Shown here: one piece after another, positions 21,037-32,129 of the stretch
Position numbering within the stretch: position 1 is the first letter of the stretch
Layout of the letters: each line of letters begins with the position of its first letter
DNA from: Pochonia chlamydosporia 170
Taxonomy: Eukaryota; Ascomycota; Sordariomycetes; Hypocreales; Clavicipitaceae
Length of the DNA: 64,000 nucleotides
NCBI RefSeq assembly: GCF_001653235.2
Contig: NC_035796.1
Location: 2,046,001-2,110,000, forward strand
Reading direction: 5' to 3'
Program-made: the position numbers and the translations under genes
The notes under the pieces: generated by a model
The model's database searches: none
What the model saw: only the letters and a program-made list of their open reading frames with translations
What the model was told of the DNA's origin: nothing

Positions 21037-23694
21037 CTATAAAAACACCTTGAAGCTTCCGTCGGACATCTTGCCAGAATGGTCCCTCATCCACGTGTCG
21101 TCGTCGTGGCCTCTCCCGCCAGACATTTGCGTTCTGTCGGCACTCATCTTGGATAATATACTCACCGACGGACCCAGCCGTCCCGAGGCCAGCGGCGAGG
21201 GCACCTCGTCCCACTGAATAGGGGATACCAGCTCCGGGCTGGGTGGTGCCCTCTCGCCGGGTTGAGCGCCGTCGCGGGCGGTCCCCGGCCGTGAGGGGTG
21301 GAAGGGGATCTCGTCGACGAGCTCTTTGTACGAGCGCTCCGTCTTGGTTGGGCTGTGCCGACCTATTAGGCGCCAGTTCTCGGATGATCCAAAGGATATA
21401 TCTGTTGTGAAACTCTTGCCGCCGTCTGCTGAGTCAGTGGCTTCGTGCCACGGTCTGGATGGTCTGACGGCCGCGGCGTCGGGTCTGCGCAGCGAGGATA
21501 TGCTTTCTCCTGCTTCGCTTTCCGCGAGCGTCACCCAGTTTGGTTCCGAGGCGTCGACCTTGGTTGTAGACCCGGTGGGCCACTTGGTCATTGTCATGGG
21601 GGCGGTGGTGTAGTGGTCGTCTTGGGCGGGCAGAGCGGCTGAGCTGGATGTTATTGCTGAGTGGTTGCCGGTGCTGTGCTGGGAGAGTGGTGTCCTGGGT
21701 GGGTTGTATGCTAGGAGGGGAGTTGGCTGTAGGCTGGGTAGCTCGTCTAGAGTAGGGAGAGTGATTTCCAGTCCTGGATCCCGTCTTGGTGCGTAGTCGG
21801 TGCCGGGGAAGATTTGGCGCGTTGACTCTGGGTATGTCACGTCGGATTGTTGACTGCGTGATGATCTGTCGCTCGGGGCGACACCGCCGTGGCCTCCTTC
21901 GATGGTAACCCAGGACTGTCTTCCGTCTTCGCTTGCGACGTTGCTGACGCTGCGGATGGTTGTTGTTCGAGCAGCGTCTACCATCATGCTTTGGGGCATC
22001 TCAGACTCTGACAATCCAGCCAAGGTTTCGGAGCTCCGCCTCTGAGATGATATGGGCGAATGTCCATCTGGAAAGGCTGCCTTGGCAGGTTTGAATACTT
22101 GGGTTTCTGTGTGCACAAATGCCCCCATTCGAGCGGCCTCTCGCATTGAGGGATCGGATCCATTGACTCGTAGGGTGCTGAGAACGGGGTGTGAGATTTT
22201 GGAACGATATTTACTCCCCAGATATGACTTTCCAGCCCGTCGACGACGGAAGTAGCATACCAACACCATCAGCAGTATTGCCACAAATATCACTGGGATA
22301 ATAGTAGCCAGGAGGATCTCCCCTGTGCTCAGACGACCTGGTTGCGTCTGGTCGTCGTCAGGGATGACCTCCCCGGTGTTTGTGGCCGTGGCAGTTGTAG
22401 TGGTCGTAGAGGAAGGGGAAGTTACAGTGGTCGTTGTTCCATCAAGCGCAAGAAAAGTCACGTTGACAACCTCCTTCTCACTGAGGTCGGAACTCTTGGA
22501 CGCCGCGTCAATGATCAACTTGAAGTCGCCCTTTGATGTCTTCGGCACGTCACCCGACAGCTTGAGGCCGTTGACTTTGAGCCAGTCCTCGCCTGGGCTG
22601 GTTGATACCTTGACGGTAATGTCGCTAGGGTCTTTAAAGTACTTGGTCATATCCAGGTCGAATTTACCACCTGGCCGGACCTTCATGTCTTCAAAAGTCG
22701 CCTCAAAGAGGCCAGTGGCCACATTTACCACCACCGAGACGTCCAAATTGTCGGAAAAGCTATCCTTGTAGGTGATTGTGAAATTGGCCGCATGGTCGCC
22801 ATCTTTAGGCGTACCTTGGAGCCTCCCCGTCTTGTCATCGTAGGACAGCCAAGTGGGTAAATTCTTGGTGGTCACGGTTAGATCACCCGGCGCGATCTGC
22901 TTCCCGTCAAGCTTGATGCCATTCTCCAAGCCATTGTAGTTGACTGCCGTGCCTCGAGTGGCATTGAGTGTGATAATTGGCTGGTCAGTCGTCAGCTTGT
23001 GGCTTCCAACCACGACGGAAAACTTGAGCGACGAGGCCGAGAAGCCAACGATATCGGAAGCAACCAAGCTGAGATCAAATGTCTGCGGCGGCTGAATCAA
23101 GGACTCAAAGGGGGGTGTTCGTCCACTAAAGGTCAACGACTGCGCGTCAAACTTGACCCATGCCGGCAGCGGACTGCTGTCTCCAGAAACGGCGTAGTAA
23201 TTCAACCCAGACTTCCCAAAGGTATTCTTGTCAAAGGAAAACTTGAAGTTTGTCGACGGATACGACAAAATAGACGAAGGGGCGGAGAATTTGCCAAAAT
23301 TCTTGATTTGATCTTCCAGAGGTATCTGAACTTTGGGAGCCGGCTGCCTGGAAACCACCACAGTCGCATTCATAGTCGTCGAACCCGTGTTATCCGTGGC
23401 AATAATGTCTACCGTCTGGCCAACGACGTCTCCCGCCGGAACATCTCCATCTTTTGGTGTTCCGTATAAGCGCCTGCCTCCACTCTCGATAGACAGCCAA
23501 CTGGGATGATCGCCAAGTGAGTAGGAAATTTTCGAGTCGGACTGAAAAGTATATTGCGCAAAAGAATAGGAAAAGAACTGATCGATACGGGCAGCAAGCG
23601 GTAGCTGCGCGTTGAAAGGGAATGATATCGTAGGCTCGCTACTCACAAGCTGCGAGAGGGGCAGTAATGCCACAACCGCCAGCAGTGAAGGCAT
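21037..23694 (-). CDS. Axl2-like cadherin-fold type I membrane protein
   Basis: A single exon of 885 residues from ATG 23694. A signal peptide (about 1-19, PSLLAVVALLPLSQLVSS) is followed by about four dystroglycan-type cadherin-like (CADG) units. These have the repeated W-L-x(4-5)-G-x-L-x-G-x-P pattern, seen as LSIESGGRRLYGTPKDGD and LSYDDKTGRLQGTPKDGD. A Thr/Ser-rich stalk comes next, then one transmembrane helix near 467-490 (ILLATIIPVIFVAILLMVLV) with a basic stop-transfer (FRRRRAGK). The long Ser/Pro-rich cytosolic tail has many possible phosphosites. Budding-yeast Axl2 marks axial bud sites and recruits septins; filamentous homologues act in septation and conidiation. It is convergent with the FAD gene, the two stops being only 84 bases apart, so their transcripts probably overlap. 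Confidence 0.87.
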   Translation of the reverse strand: MPSLLAVVALLPLSQLVSSEPTISFPFNAQLPLAARIDQFFSYSFAQYTFQSDSKISYSLGDHPSWLSIESGGRRLYGTPKDGDVPAGDVVGQTVDIIATDNTGSTTMNATVVVSRQPAPKVQIPLEDQIKNFGKFSAPSSILSYPSTNFKFSFDKNTFGKSGLNYYAVSGDSSPLPAWVKFDAQSLTFSGRTPPFESLIQPPQTFDLSLVASDIVGFSASSLKFSVVVGSHKLTTDQPIITLNATRGTAVNYNGLENGIKLDGKQIAPGDLTVTTKNLPTWLSYDDKTGRLQGTPKDGDHAANFTITYKDSFSDNLDVSVVVNVATGLFEATFEDMKVRPGGKFDLDMTKYFKDPSDITVKVSTSPGEDWLKVNGLKLSGDVPKTSKGDFKLIIDAASKSSDLSEKEVVNVTFLALDGTTTTVTSPSSTTTTTATATNTGEVIPDDDQTQPGRLSTGEILLATIIPVIFVAILLMVLVCYFRRRRAGKSYLGSKYRSKISHPVLSTLRVNGSDPSMREAARMGAFVHTETQVFKPAKAAFPDGHSPISSQRRSSETLAGLSESEMPQSMMVDAARTTTIRSVSNVASEDGRQSWVTIEGGHGGVAPSDRSSRSQQSDVTYPESTRQIFPGTDYAPRRDPGLEITLPTLDELPSLQPTPLLAYNPPRTPLSQHSTGNHSAITSSSAALPAQDDHYTTAPMTMTKWPTGSTTKVDASEPNWVTLAESEAGESISSLRRPDAAAVRPSRPWHEATDSADGGKSFTTDISFGSSENWRLIGRHSPTKTERSYKELVDEIPFHPSRPGTARDGAQPGERAPPSPELVSPIQWDEVPSPLASGRLGPSVSILSKMSADRTQMSGGRGHDDDTWMRDHSGKMSDGSFKVFL

Positions 23695-26600
23695 CACGAC
23701 ACGACACGACAAGACACGATATTTCCTTTGGCGCCAAAAGAGGCGCTGTATCGTGAAAAGCTGACGAGTAGAGGATCACGAAGCCATACGTGGAAATACA
23801 AGACCAAAGAAGGAAGGGAAAAGGATTCAACGAAAGTGAGGGGGAAGAGAGGGAAAGACAGACAAGACAAGACGAAGAGAGACTCCCGTCATCTTGGGAC
23901 AGCCATCTTCAAGACTCTTGGGTCTTGGGCCAGAAATATTCCCCCCTTCATTCCTCACACAGTCCAGTCGTTGGGTCATTGTACCGGCTTGGAAGGACCA
24001 TAGGCGAAGCGCACATGTCCATTGCGACCAGAGGCGCGTGTCTTGGAACCAGAATCTGTACCGGGGTGGATGCACGGGAGAGGCATAGGCATCATCGGCA
24101 TCGAGGTCAAGGTTGTAGATGCGAGGGCTGGGAATAGTGGGATGCGACATTCCAGAGGTTTTGGCTCATCGTGGCTGGGGGTCGTGGATTGACGGATTGT
24201 GAGACAACGGTTGAACACCAACGCCAAACAGGCTCAGTACAGGACCCAGCCTGCTGAATATGGTTGACCATGTTTCCAGATTGAGAAAGATGGCTGTGGG
24301 AAAAGGAACCGTTTTCTTTTTGTTCGCATGCAAGTCTGGCAAAAAGCCCAAGTTGCATGTAGCTGCAGCAAAGGTACGATGCAAGATGCAGGATGGAGGC
24401 TGTTCGAGCAGCAAGGGAGAAGTAGCTGATCTCCCTGGCCACGGCACTGGAATCAACTCGGCTCAAGCAACAGGAGAGAGAAAAAGGCGAAAGGAAAACA
24501 AAAAAACGCTAACAGTTAGCACTGGTGTAGAAAATTCAATTTCCAATAAATTAGCATGTCGAAGCTTTGTGTGTGGAATTTTCATCTGTGTGGTTCAATT
24601 GATATTGAATTTCACCCAAAGATTTCAACATCTAAAACCAGACCCCCGCCGCCATTAAACACGCCTGCTGGCGCGTAAATTGACTCGCACGCGCATTGTC
24701 AAAATGTTTTGTGGCATTCTCTGCTGTGATTGCATCATGAGACTCAGAGATTGGTTGTCGGAAGCAAGATGATGACGCAGAAAGAAGCTTGATTCTGGTC
24801 ATAACTACCTTACCATGCCAAACTTCACCACGGGGCATCGGCAAAGGTTGGCTCCTCGTGCCCGCCAAGTCCAGCGAAATCCTTCTTCTTGAGCTAGAGA
24901 TACGCGACGCCCTAAGGTCTGAAGCAGCCGCGTCGAATCTTTCGAGTTGACATCACAGCTTTCAAACTCTACTGTGGCTTGGTGGGCTGGGAAAAAGGAA
25001 GAAACAAGGGAGAAGCTCCCGGGGTACGTCGAGGTTTTGTCTTGTTGAACATTCTCCAGGCGCCACAATCTATCCTCGATCTGGTAAATTCTGGTTCAAG
25101 ACAATGAAACGGCATCTTTTGTTTCCTCAGCCACATCTTTGCCAGTCTCGTTCGCGTGTCTGGTATGAGGCCTAGCCGTAGGATATGCTTTCCAGGACTC
25201 CAACAAGAAGATGAATCGCAGACCGAGCCTCTGTTTCCAGTGAATTTGCACCCCATATAATATCGAGAGCGGATACAGAATACAATTACTTCAGAACTGG
25301 CATTGGTAATGACATAAAGGGTGTAAAAAGTAGGGTGATGCTTTTGGTAAGGTATATTCGCGTCTGCATTGTCCTGTCTGGAAGCCGTGATGCTCCCACA
25401 GTATGGAGATGGATTACATGCGAGGAGATTGGCAAAGCCCGCACTGATTGTAAAACCTGAAACAATGAATAGAATGGCGTAGATCCTAGACTGGAGCTAC
25501 GTCAGGTAATGGGCGGAAGTAGAACGGTGGAAGCGATGTTCCGCTGCCTCCGTAAACGCTGAAGGAAACGGTGCATGGACATCCATGATCTGGAGAAAGT
25601 TGGACGAAGTTATAGGTCCCCCTCGCAAGTACTTGTGCCTGTGCTGGCGGGCGACAAAGCCGACGAACTGGATACCGGACCGAAGAGACTCCTAGACGGT
25701 AGTATATCACAGAGGATTTAAATCATGGCCTTAGAGAGTATTACTACCGTCCAGTTTGAGACTTGTAGCGCAAGAGCCATCGTCCACCGGACGGTCCACG
25801 GCTCCAGGGATTGCCCAGTTTTTGGTGCCGCGATTGCCTCATCTTCATACTGATTTCGTTATGTCCATGTCCTTGATACCGAAAGACCTCTGAAGATCTT
25901 CATGTGAAAGATGTAGGCATCCTGGTCTTGAACCTTCATCAACGTCTGCGCGGCCATCAGCTCCAGGGCGAACAGATCTGGCTGTGACAAAGGGCGGTGA
26001 CAGTTTTACTTCTCAATGTACGGAGTAGAGTACGAAGTATTGCCACCACGTTTGACTTCGGTATCGAACACCACAAAGATCAGTGATCCTTCGTGGAACA
26101 TCGAGGATATATATATGTGTGTGTGTCTATGCCAGCTGAGGGTCTACGGCGGAAACACGGTCACGGAAGTCAAGAAGGTTTAGACATTCATCCATTGATA
26201 CAGTACACCGAAGTGCAATGCGTACTGCACAGCTCCAGACAATAGATTGTCTTCCTGCTCTTTGAATAATTGTGGGCTCCCATCTACTCCGCTCCCAATG
26301 AGGAAAAGCGCGGAATTGTCCAGGGTCTTCGGGATAGTGATAAGGCAAGTGCGCATTGATAAATAATAGTATTGACTGCTCACGAACATAATGAGGGTCG
26401 AGCTTGAGGGTCTGGACCGCAGTCCATTTGGCAAAAAAGTTGGACCACAGCCGGCGGTGCACAAACAGAGGCAGGCTTTGACAATATGCGAGACTCGAGG
26501 AAAATAATCGTTGTTCGTGGGTTGCTACTTCCTACCTCGAATATTCCCTGTTCAACTCTCCCTTTTCAGTTTCTGTTATTTTCTTTTAGAAGCCGGCCAG

Positions 26601-26778
26601 CACCAGGATCCTTGCCCCAGCCTGTGTCAAAGTGAAACTTTTGGATGCATGTTTTGAAGCACGCTGTGATTGTGAGAAGAAACAACGGCCAAAAAAAAAA
26701 AACTCAACGCAAAACAACCCCCAGCACAAAAGAAACGAACCAACACATCACATTCTGACGTGTCTGACGTGTCTGACC
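23695..26778. other. 3.1 kb gene-poor region
   Basis: A divergent promoter region between Axl2-like and Efm6-like genes. I see a TACGGAGTA word at 26019 and an AT/GT microsatellite near 26107. Minus-strand frames at 25486-25710 and 26127-26464 have no ATG context or domain that I trust. A direct duplication CTGACGTGT occurs just before the next gene's ATG. Confidence 0.55.
26107..26127. repeat. (AT)n(GT)n compound microsatellite
   Basis: A short run of alternating AT followed by alternating GT in the intergenic region. Confidence 0.8.
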
Positions 26779-27921
26779 ATGTTGAGCCGATCACCTTCAC
26801 CGCCGCTAGACCCGGTGGCAGTCAGTGAAGACCTCACACCTCTGCCAAACTTGAAGCAGTCCGGAGACGCATGCATTAATTTTGACGGCCAACTCCCAGA
26901 GCCGCTCGCCTATCATGAGGATGTGAGGACAGGATGCGGCGGCCAAACGTGGCCAGCAGGGCTGGTTCTCGGAAAGCACATACTGCGGTATCACAGGAAG
27001 GAGATGCAGGATGCCAGAATGTAAGTGAACGTGGCTCGCTCCCTTCTCCTTATTCTTGACCAGATTCGACACATGAATCAGTGAAACAAGAAAGCATTCA
27101 GAGAGACTATGCTGATTTGCAATCTTTCACCTTGACAGACTGGAGCTTGGTGCTGGCGGCGGACTCGTTGGTCTTGCTGTGGCGCTGGGCTGTGGCGGTG
27201 ACAACCGCTTGTTACTGACCGACCAGGATGAGATGTTGCAGCTCATGCAGACAAATATTCGGCTCAACAAGGTCGATACAAGAGCTAATGCACTTGTACT
27301 TAACTGGTACGTCCTTTCCCCTCTCTTCCTGTGTATTATTTTGCGCGATTGCCTCTGCCTCTTGGAGAGTTAAATGCGCCTCATTGTGCTTCATACTGCT
27401 TGACAGACTCATGGCTTCCAATTTCGCCTGCTAACTTGGGTTTTGCGTGGTCCTGCTGTAGGGGAGAACCACTTCCGGAAGAGGTTGTAGCTCAAAAACC
27501 AAATGTGATACTCGCGGCAGAGTGCGTATACTTTGAACCAGCCTTTCCACTGCTCATGCAGACACTCAAAGACCTTTTCACTCTGAACGAGGAGGCCATA
27601 GTATACTTTTGCTTCAAGAAGCGCAGACGAGCCGATATGCAATTTGTCAAATTGGCCAAGAAGGCGTTTCTGGTGGAGGAGCTATTCGACGAGGATCGCC
27701 CAGTGTTTCAGCGGCAGTCCTTGTTTCTCTTTTCTTTCAAAAAACGACCGAGCGCTAAAAAGCAGCCAGCAGTTGGAGGCGATGCATACAGTGTAGGCAC
27801 ATCTCCTGCCAGGCGGGACGTGAATGGTGTGAATGGTATCAACGGCATGAATGGTGTAAATGGTGTGAACCATGGTGACACCAGCGCCTGTTGCAACAGG
27901 AACGGAATACAACAGAGTTGA
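26779..27921 (+). CDS. EFM6: Protein-lysine methyltransferase, Efm6-like (family 16), 3 exons
   Basis: Exons 26779-27020, 27139-27306 and 27462-27921 give 289 residues. The SAM-binding motif I is ILELGAGGGLVGLAVAL, split by intron 1, and an acidic post-I residue follows in LLLTDQD. GCGGQTWPAGLVL before the Rossmann fold and AAECVYFEPAFPLL after it are signatures of the Efm6 subgroup. Yeast Efm6 methylates a lysine of translation elongation factor eEF1A in the cytosol. The last 75 residues extend beyond the family domain and contain an Asn-Gly-Val/Met/Ile repeat (27820-27873), probably disordered. The first ATG of the frame lies at 26779, directly after a CTGACGTGT direct repeat. Confidence 0.87.
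27820..27873 (+). repeat. Asn-Gly-Val coding minisatellite in the Efm6-like tail
   Basis: Degenerate 9-base units of GTGAATGGT type, read as V-N-G with I/M variants, six copies ending in VNHG. It is in frame and so only lengthens the tail. Confidence 0.8.
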
Positions 27922-30626
27922 TGCATGCTCCGTACTGTACTTACAGTACTTAAGTTAACGCCTTGAAACGAGATTATATGGGTAGGAATAAGCGAGCGAC
28001 GGCACAGTGTCAATGAACTCATCACATAATCACCGTCGTCAAAGTGTCGTCAAGATTCCATCCCATGTATGCGGCGGCTCGAGTGCGTGGTGTAGATTGC
28101 ACCAAAACGAACCACGACGGCGTTGTGCGTGTTTCGTCTTGGACTCAGTCCAACCACAACCATCTCCATGTTGTACAGCACAGTGCCAAAGCAAACCGCC
28201 ATGTCTCCATCGAAGCGTGAATGTGTGGTGGATCACGACATTTCTTAGCTTCTTCTCACACAAAGCCGTGATCCATCTATCCATCCATCCAGACCACGCC
28301 TTGACCAACCTGCGGTGGTTTGCCCGCGGATAACGGGACGGAAAATGGAGGGGAAAGCGTTCCGCACAGTGCTTTGTATGCGTCGTTGCTTTGTACCTTT
28401 ATGCGTCTATCGCCATCATCAGGCTAAAGGACCGGTCAATGATGTTTGTGCGCCGCTTCAGTAAGCCAAGAGACTTATCGGCGAGTGGTGCATCTTTGGC
28501 CGGCCTTACGGCATGCAAAGTGGTTGCATCCGTTGGAGCACATTGTGCAGCAGTCAATACTTGATCGTCCCGAGTCCCGACTGGCGAGCTCTTCTTGGGC
28601 CATGTTGACTTGGGTTGGTGGGCCTCGGTGCAGAGTATTGCATGACTAGGGGAGGCGCGCGGAACGCACAGTCGGTAGTGCAAGGCACTTGAACAATCGA
28701 CGCATTTCTGCATGCCGGAAGTGATGGTGTGACGGAAAATTGAATTTCTAGAGATGACTTTGCGAATTTGAAGCAAAGACTGAAGACGCCGTACAGTCCT
28801 GTATGGCCAGACAAGTCGCAGCACTAGAGGGCGACAATTGCGATCAAGTTCCACGAATCGCGGAGAGATCTCGCGCGCCGGTACAGTTTCTCCATTCTAA
28901 CTTTGACCGGTCCACTGGTCCAGGCCTAGCGACAGAGAAAATTTGACAACCGTTGCCAACGTTCGGGAGCCAAGTGGGCTGGTCAACGTCGGGGGTCAAC
29001 GTTGAAAAGCAAGACCAAGCAAATTGTCGAGGTCAAAGTGTTAGGTGATAAGACAAACACGGGCCGCGGAACAGTACTTGCTGTACGAAGCATGTACAAA
29101 GAAACAGACGAAAACTCTGACCACACCTCACCTCAGAAATGGCAAAAGGTCAATGGTCTGGTGGGCGCGGATGTGGTGTGGATGGATGCTGTCAGAGTTT
29201 GCTCGGGACGGGTCAAGTCGAATGCAGACAGAGCTGCAAAATCCACGCAAAAGTTTCAAGATGGATCCCTGTCGCCGTGGCCAAGATTTTGTCCGAATCG
29301 TGGTTTGTTTGCCCTTGGAGGCCCTCGCCCTCAGGCACCTGCCACGGTCGATTGGTCGGGTACCTGAGCAGACCTTGCAGATGGTGGGCCGGCAGGTGCG
29401 TTGGCGTTGCGCTGCCCCTCCTACTGACCAATAAGAGACCGCGATTCAGGACGACCTGGCGAGGAAGCAAATGGTGCGGGTGGGTGGCTCCGGCTGGTGA
29501 ACCGGCCTGCAGGTCCTTGGTCGTTTCCCAGTTGCCAGCCAGGCCAGGGGCAACAGCAGTCTGGTCAGACTTGACGCCTCATTCTCGAGTTGTTCGGAGG
29601 GCAGGAGCAGAACACAGCATTCACTCGACCGCTCTTGCTGTGTGGCACGTTCACCAGCGCTTTGCACCAGTGACAAACGACATGTTCGATGGAGCCAGGC
29701 CCAACGTGGCGCTGCTTGAATCGCCAAGCTCCAATGAATCTTTGTGTCGTCAAGCTTTCCCCCTCCCCCCTTCCTGCCGTGTATTATTTAGTTTGCCAGT
29801 CAAGTGTTTACATGTACTTAGATGGAGTCTGGTGTTGAGTGTGCAGTAAGTATTACTCCGTGCAATACAGTACAAGTCATGCTCTCCGCCGCCAGCATGG
29901 AGTATTGCCTGTGTTGCTTGGGACAGGGGGCCAATCGTGCCTGCCCTGACATGCTCCTGCCTCCATAACACATTCCGCCCCTGCCAGTGGCATCCATGCT
30001 GGTCCATGCCTAGTCCACAAACGAGGCTTTTTTTACTTTGGTGCAGAAACCTCGAGGGAAACTGCCCTGTTCAAACAGGAACATTTGGAAGCCTTGAACT
30101 TCAGCTCAGGTACAAAGTACTCCCCCATGTTCCGAGCACTGCTCGGTACCCCCAACCAGGTTGCGCCCAAAAAAAACCACGCGGCCATGGTTCACGAAGT
30201 GTGTACGGAGTACCCTGGCAGGCTCTCCCGCTCTCCCGCCCTCCTGCTTCACTAGTCGCTTTCTTGTTTTTCTACCCTCCTTGGCCCATCCTCACATGCT
30301 CCTCTCTTTCCTCTTCTTCTTCTGCTTCTCACTCATCACCAGACTCTCCTTCATCAAAAGACCAGCGGTCTTTAGTTTATTTGCTTTCACCACGAGCAGG
30401 ACTCCCTCGACTTCACTCCTTCGCTTCGGCATAACCTGTTCGACCACAGTCATTGCTGCTGCTCCAAATCAGTATACAACACTGCACCCAATCAAACAAT
30501 CAACAAACTAGGTTTCGCATTCCTTAAACCAAGTTCAAACAACGGCCAAATCAGCCCTTCTTGCGCCTCCAGCAAACAGACTCTTATTGTATATCGACAA
30601 ACGTCGTTCCAACTACAGTCGCAATC
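27922..30626. other. 2.7 kb gene-poor region
   Basis: No supported gene. It is rich in CTGGTC/GACCAG words and CAGTAC/GTACTG words, with TACGGAGTA at 30204 and near-matches at 27928 and 29854. The last 350 bases become pyrimidine-rich (CTTCTTC runs at 30300-30340), the probable promoter and 5' leader of the next gene. Confidence 0.55.
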
Positions 30627-31436
30627 ATGAAGTACTCAACCGTCGCATGCGCCAGCTTTGTCGCTACTGCTGCTGCTCAGCCTCACCATGGAAACCACCA
30701 GCACCACCATGTCCTCCGCAACAACGTCAACATCCCTCGCGCCCAGGTCACCGTTACCACGTGGAAAACCGAGATTGCCTACGTCACTGAGGTGATTGAC
30801 GAGACCACCACCGTCTGGATCACTCCTGGACAGGAAGCTACTCCCACTCCCTCCAGCAAGGCTCAGGGCAACTTTTATGAGACTCCCTCAGCTGTTGCTG
30901 AAGAGCCCAAGACCAAGCCTACCTCTCAGGTTGCTCCTCCTCCTCCTCCTCCACCGGCTCCCACGACCTCTACCTCTGTCTACGTTGCTCCTCCTCCTCC
31001 CCCTCCTGCTCCTACCACCACTTCGGTTTATGCTGCTCCTCCTCCTCCTCCCGCCCCCAAGCCCCAGACTTCCTCTACTCCCAAGGGCGGCAATGGAGGC
31101 GGCTCCGGCTCCGGCTCCGGTTCCGGTTCGTTCAGTGGTGATATCACCTACTACACCGTCGGCATGGGTGCTTGTGGCGAAGACGACAGCGGCAAGGACA
31201 ACAGCGAGAACATTGTTGCCCTTTCTCACCTCAAGATGGGCACTCAGTCCAACGGCAACCCCATGTGCGGCAAGTCCATCACCATCTACGCCAACGGCAA
31301 GACTGCTACCGCCACCGTCAAGGACAAGTGCATGGGCTGCGAGACCGACGCCATTGACGTGAGTGAGAAGGTATTCAAGGACCTCTTTGGTGGCTTGGGT
31401 GGTGGCCGTGAGAAGATTACCTGGTCTTTCAACTAA
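30627..31436 (+). CDS. Secreted double-psi beta-barrel (expansin/barwin-like) protein with His-rich N-terminus and Pro-rich linker
   Basis: A single exon of 269 residues. A signal peptide at 1-17 ends in TAAA before QPHHG. It is followed by a His-rich patch (HHGNHQHHH, residues 19-27), then a Thr/Val segment and a proline/valine/tyrosine linker with three similar blocks of six to eight prolines each (residues about 107-155). A Gly/Ser hinge follows. The C-terminal 95 residues form the RlpA-like double-psi beta-barrel: [53 protein letters not shown]. This is the fold of expansin-like and Asp f 7-type fungal secreted proteins. They are wall-associated and expressed in development or infection; enzymatic activity has not been shown for most. 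The catalytic Asp of lytic relatives cannot be judged with certainty. The upstream leader is pyrimidine-rich. Confidence 0.88.
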   Translation: MKYSTVACASFVATAAAQPHHGNHQHHHVLRNNVNIPRAQVTVTTWKTEIAYVTEVIDETTTVWITPGQEATPTPSSKAQGNFYETPSAVAEEPKTKPTSQVAPPPPPPPAPTTSTSVYVAPPPPPPAPTTTSVYAAPPPPPAPKPQTSSTPKGGNGGGSGSGSGSGSFSGDITYYTVGMGACGEDDSGKDNSENIVALSHLKMGTQSNGNPMCGKSITIYANGKTATATVKDKCMGCETDAIDVSEKVFKDLFGGLGGGREKITWSFN

Positions 31437-32129
31437 GTTACTCGGCTCAAGCATCGCGAGGGTAGCAGTTGCTCCCCACCTGTGCTGTGCACGGTGCAGC
31501 TCTTGGGACTTTCAAAGATGCCATTGTGAACCTTTTTCTCGCAATAGCATCATGACCTTATGATTTTTGGGTTTGGATCCTCTTTATTACTTGTTGGATT
31601 TCAATATCCGGCGCTATATGGAAATGGGATATGGGAAAGATAAAAAGACAAAATTGACATCAGATATCCGGCCAAAAAAGACAGACAGGTCCTCTGTTCT
31701 TTAAGCCAGCACGAAAAACAACGTGCAGTCAAAGGCGCATTGATATGGTGCTTTTTTCAATTTAACATTCATTGTATATATTACCTGCTTTTGGATTAGA
31801 CGCTGCCCCCTGCTGCAGTCAGTCGCTGGATAGATCAATGAACAAATGCAAGTATGTATCAAACGGCCAATGCCAAGAATTAAGAGATGAGGTGAATTAT
31901 TCCCGTAATTATCGCCCTGGATGTTGCATAGAGTACTCCGTAATCTGCCAGATGCCACGCTGCGCCCATAACCGCACAAACGCCATGCATGAAGCGTCGA
32001 ATTTCCCAATTTCAGACACCCGTTCAATAACGTCAAAAATAGCAAAACTCCCCGTGAGGCTATGCAGCTGTCAATTTCACAGACCCATCATAAAACCTGA
32101 CACACCCATGACCCCATGATGGTTCGGGT
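31437..32129. other. Convergent intergenic stretch
   Basis: 3' regions of the barrel protein gene and of CCZ1. It contains TACTCCGTA at 31934. No gene is recognised. Confidence 0.6.

Noticed and set aside
25486..26464. Minus-strand frames between Axl2-like and Efm6-like genes
   Set aside because: Starts are GTG or context-poor, no family pattern, and they cannot be joined by convincing introns.
29139..29849. 236-codon plus-strand frame in the gene-poor region
   Set aside because: Begins in repeated GGTC/CTGG-rich DNA, has no domain, and several equally long frames overlap it.
30796..31454. 188-codon frames on both strands overlapping the barrel protein
   Set aside because: Leu/Arg/Ser-rich translations of the proline-run DNA of the real gene.
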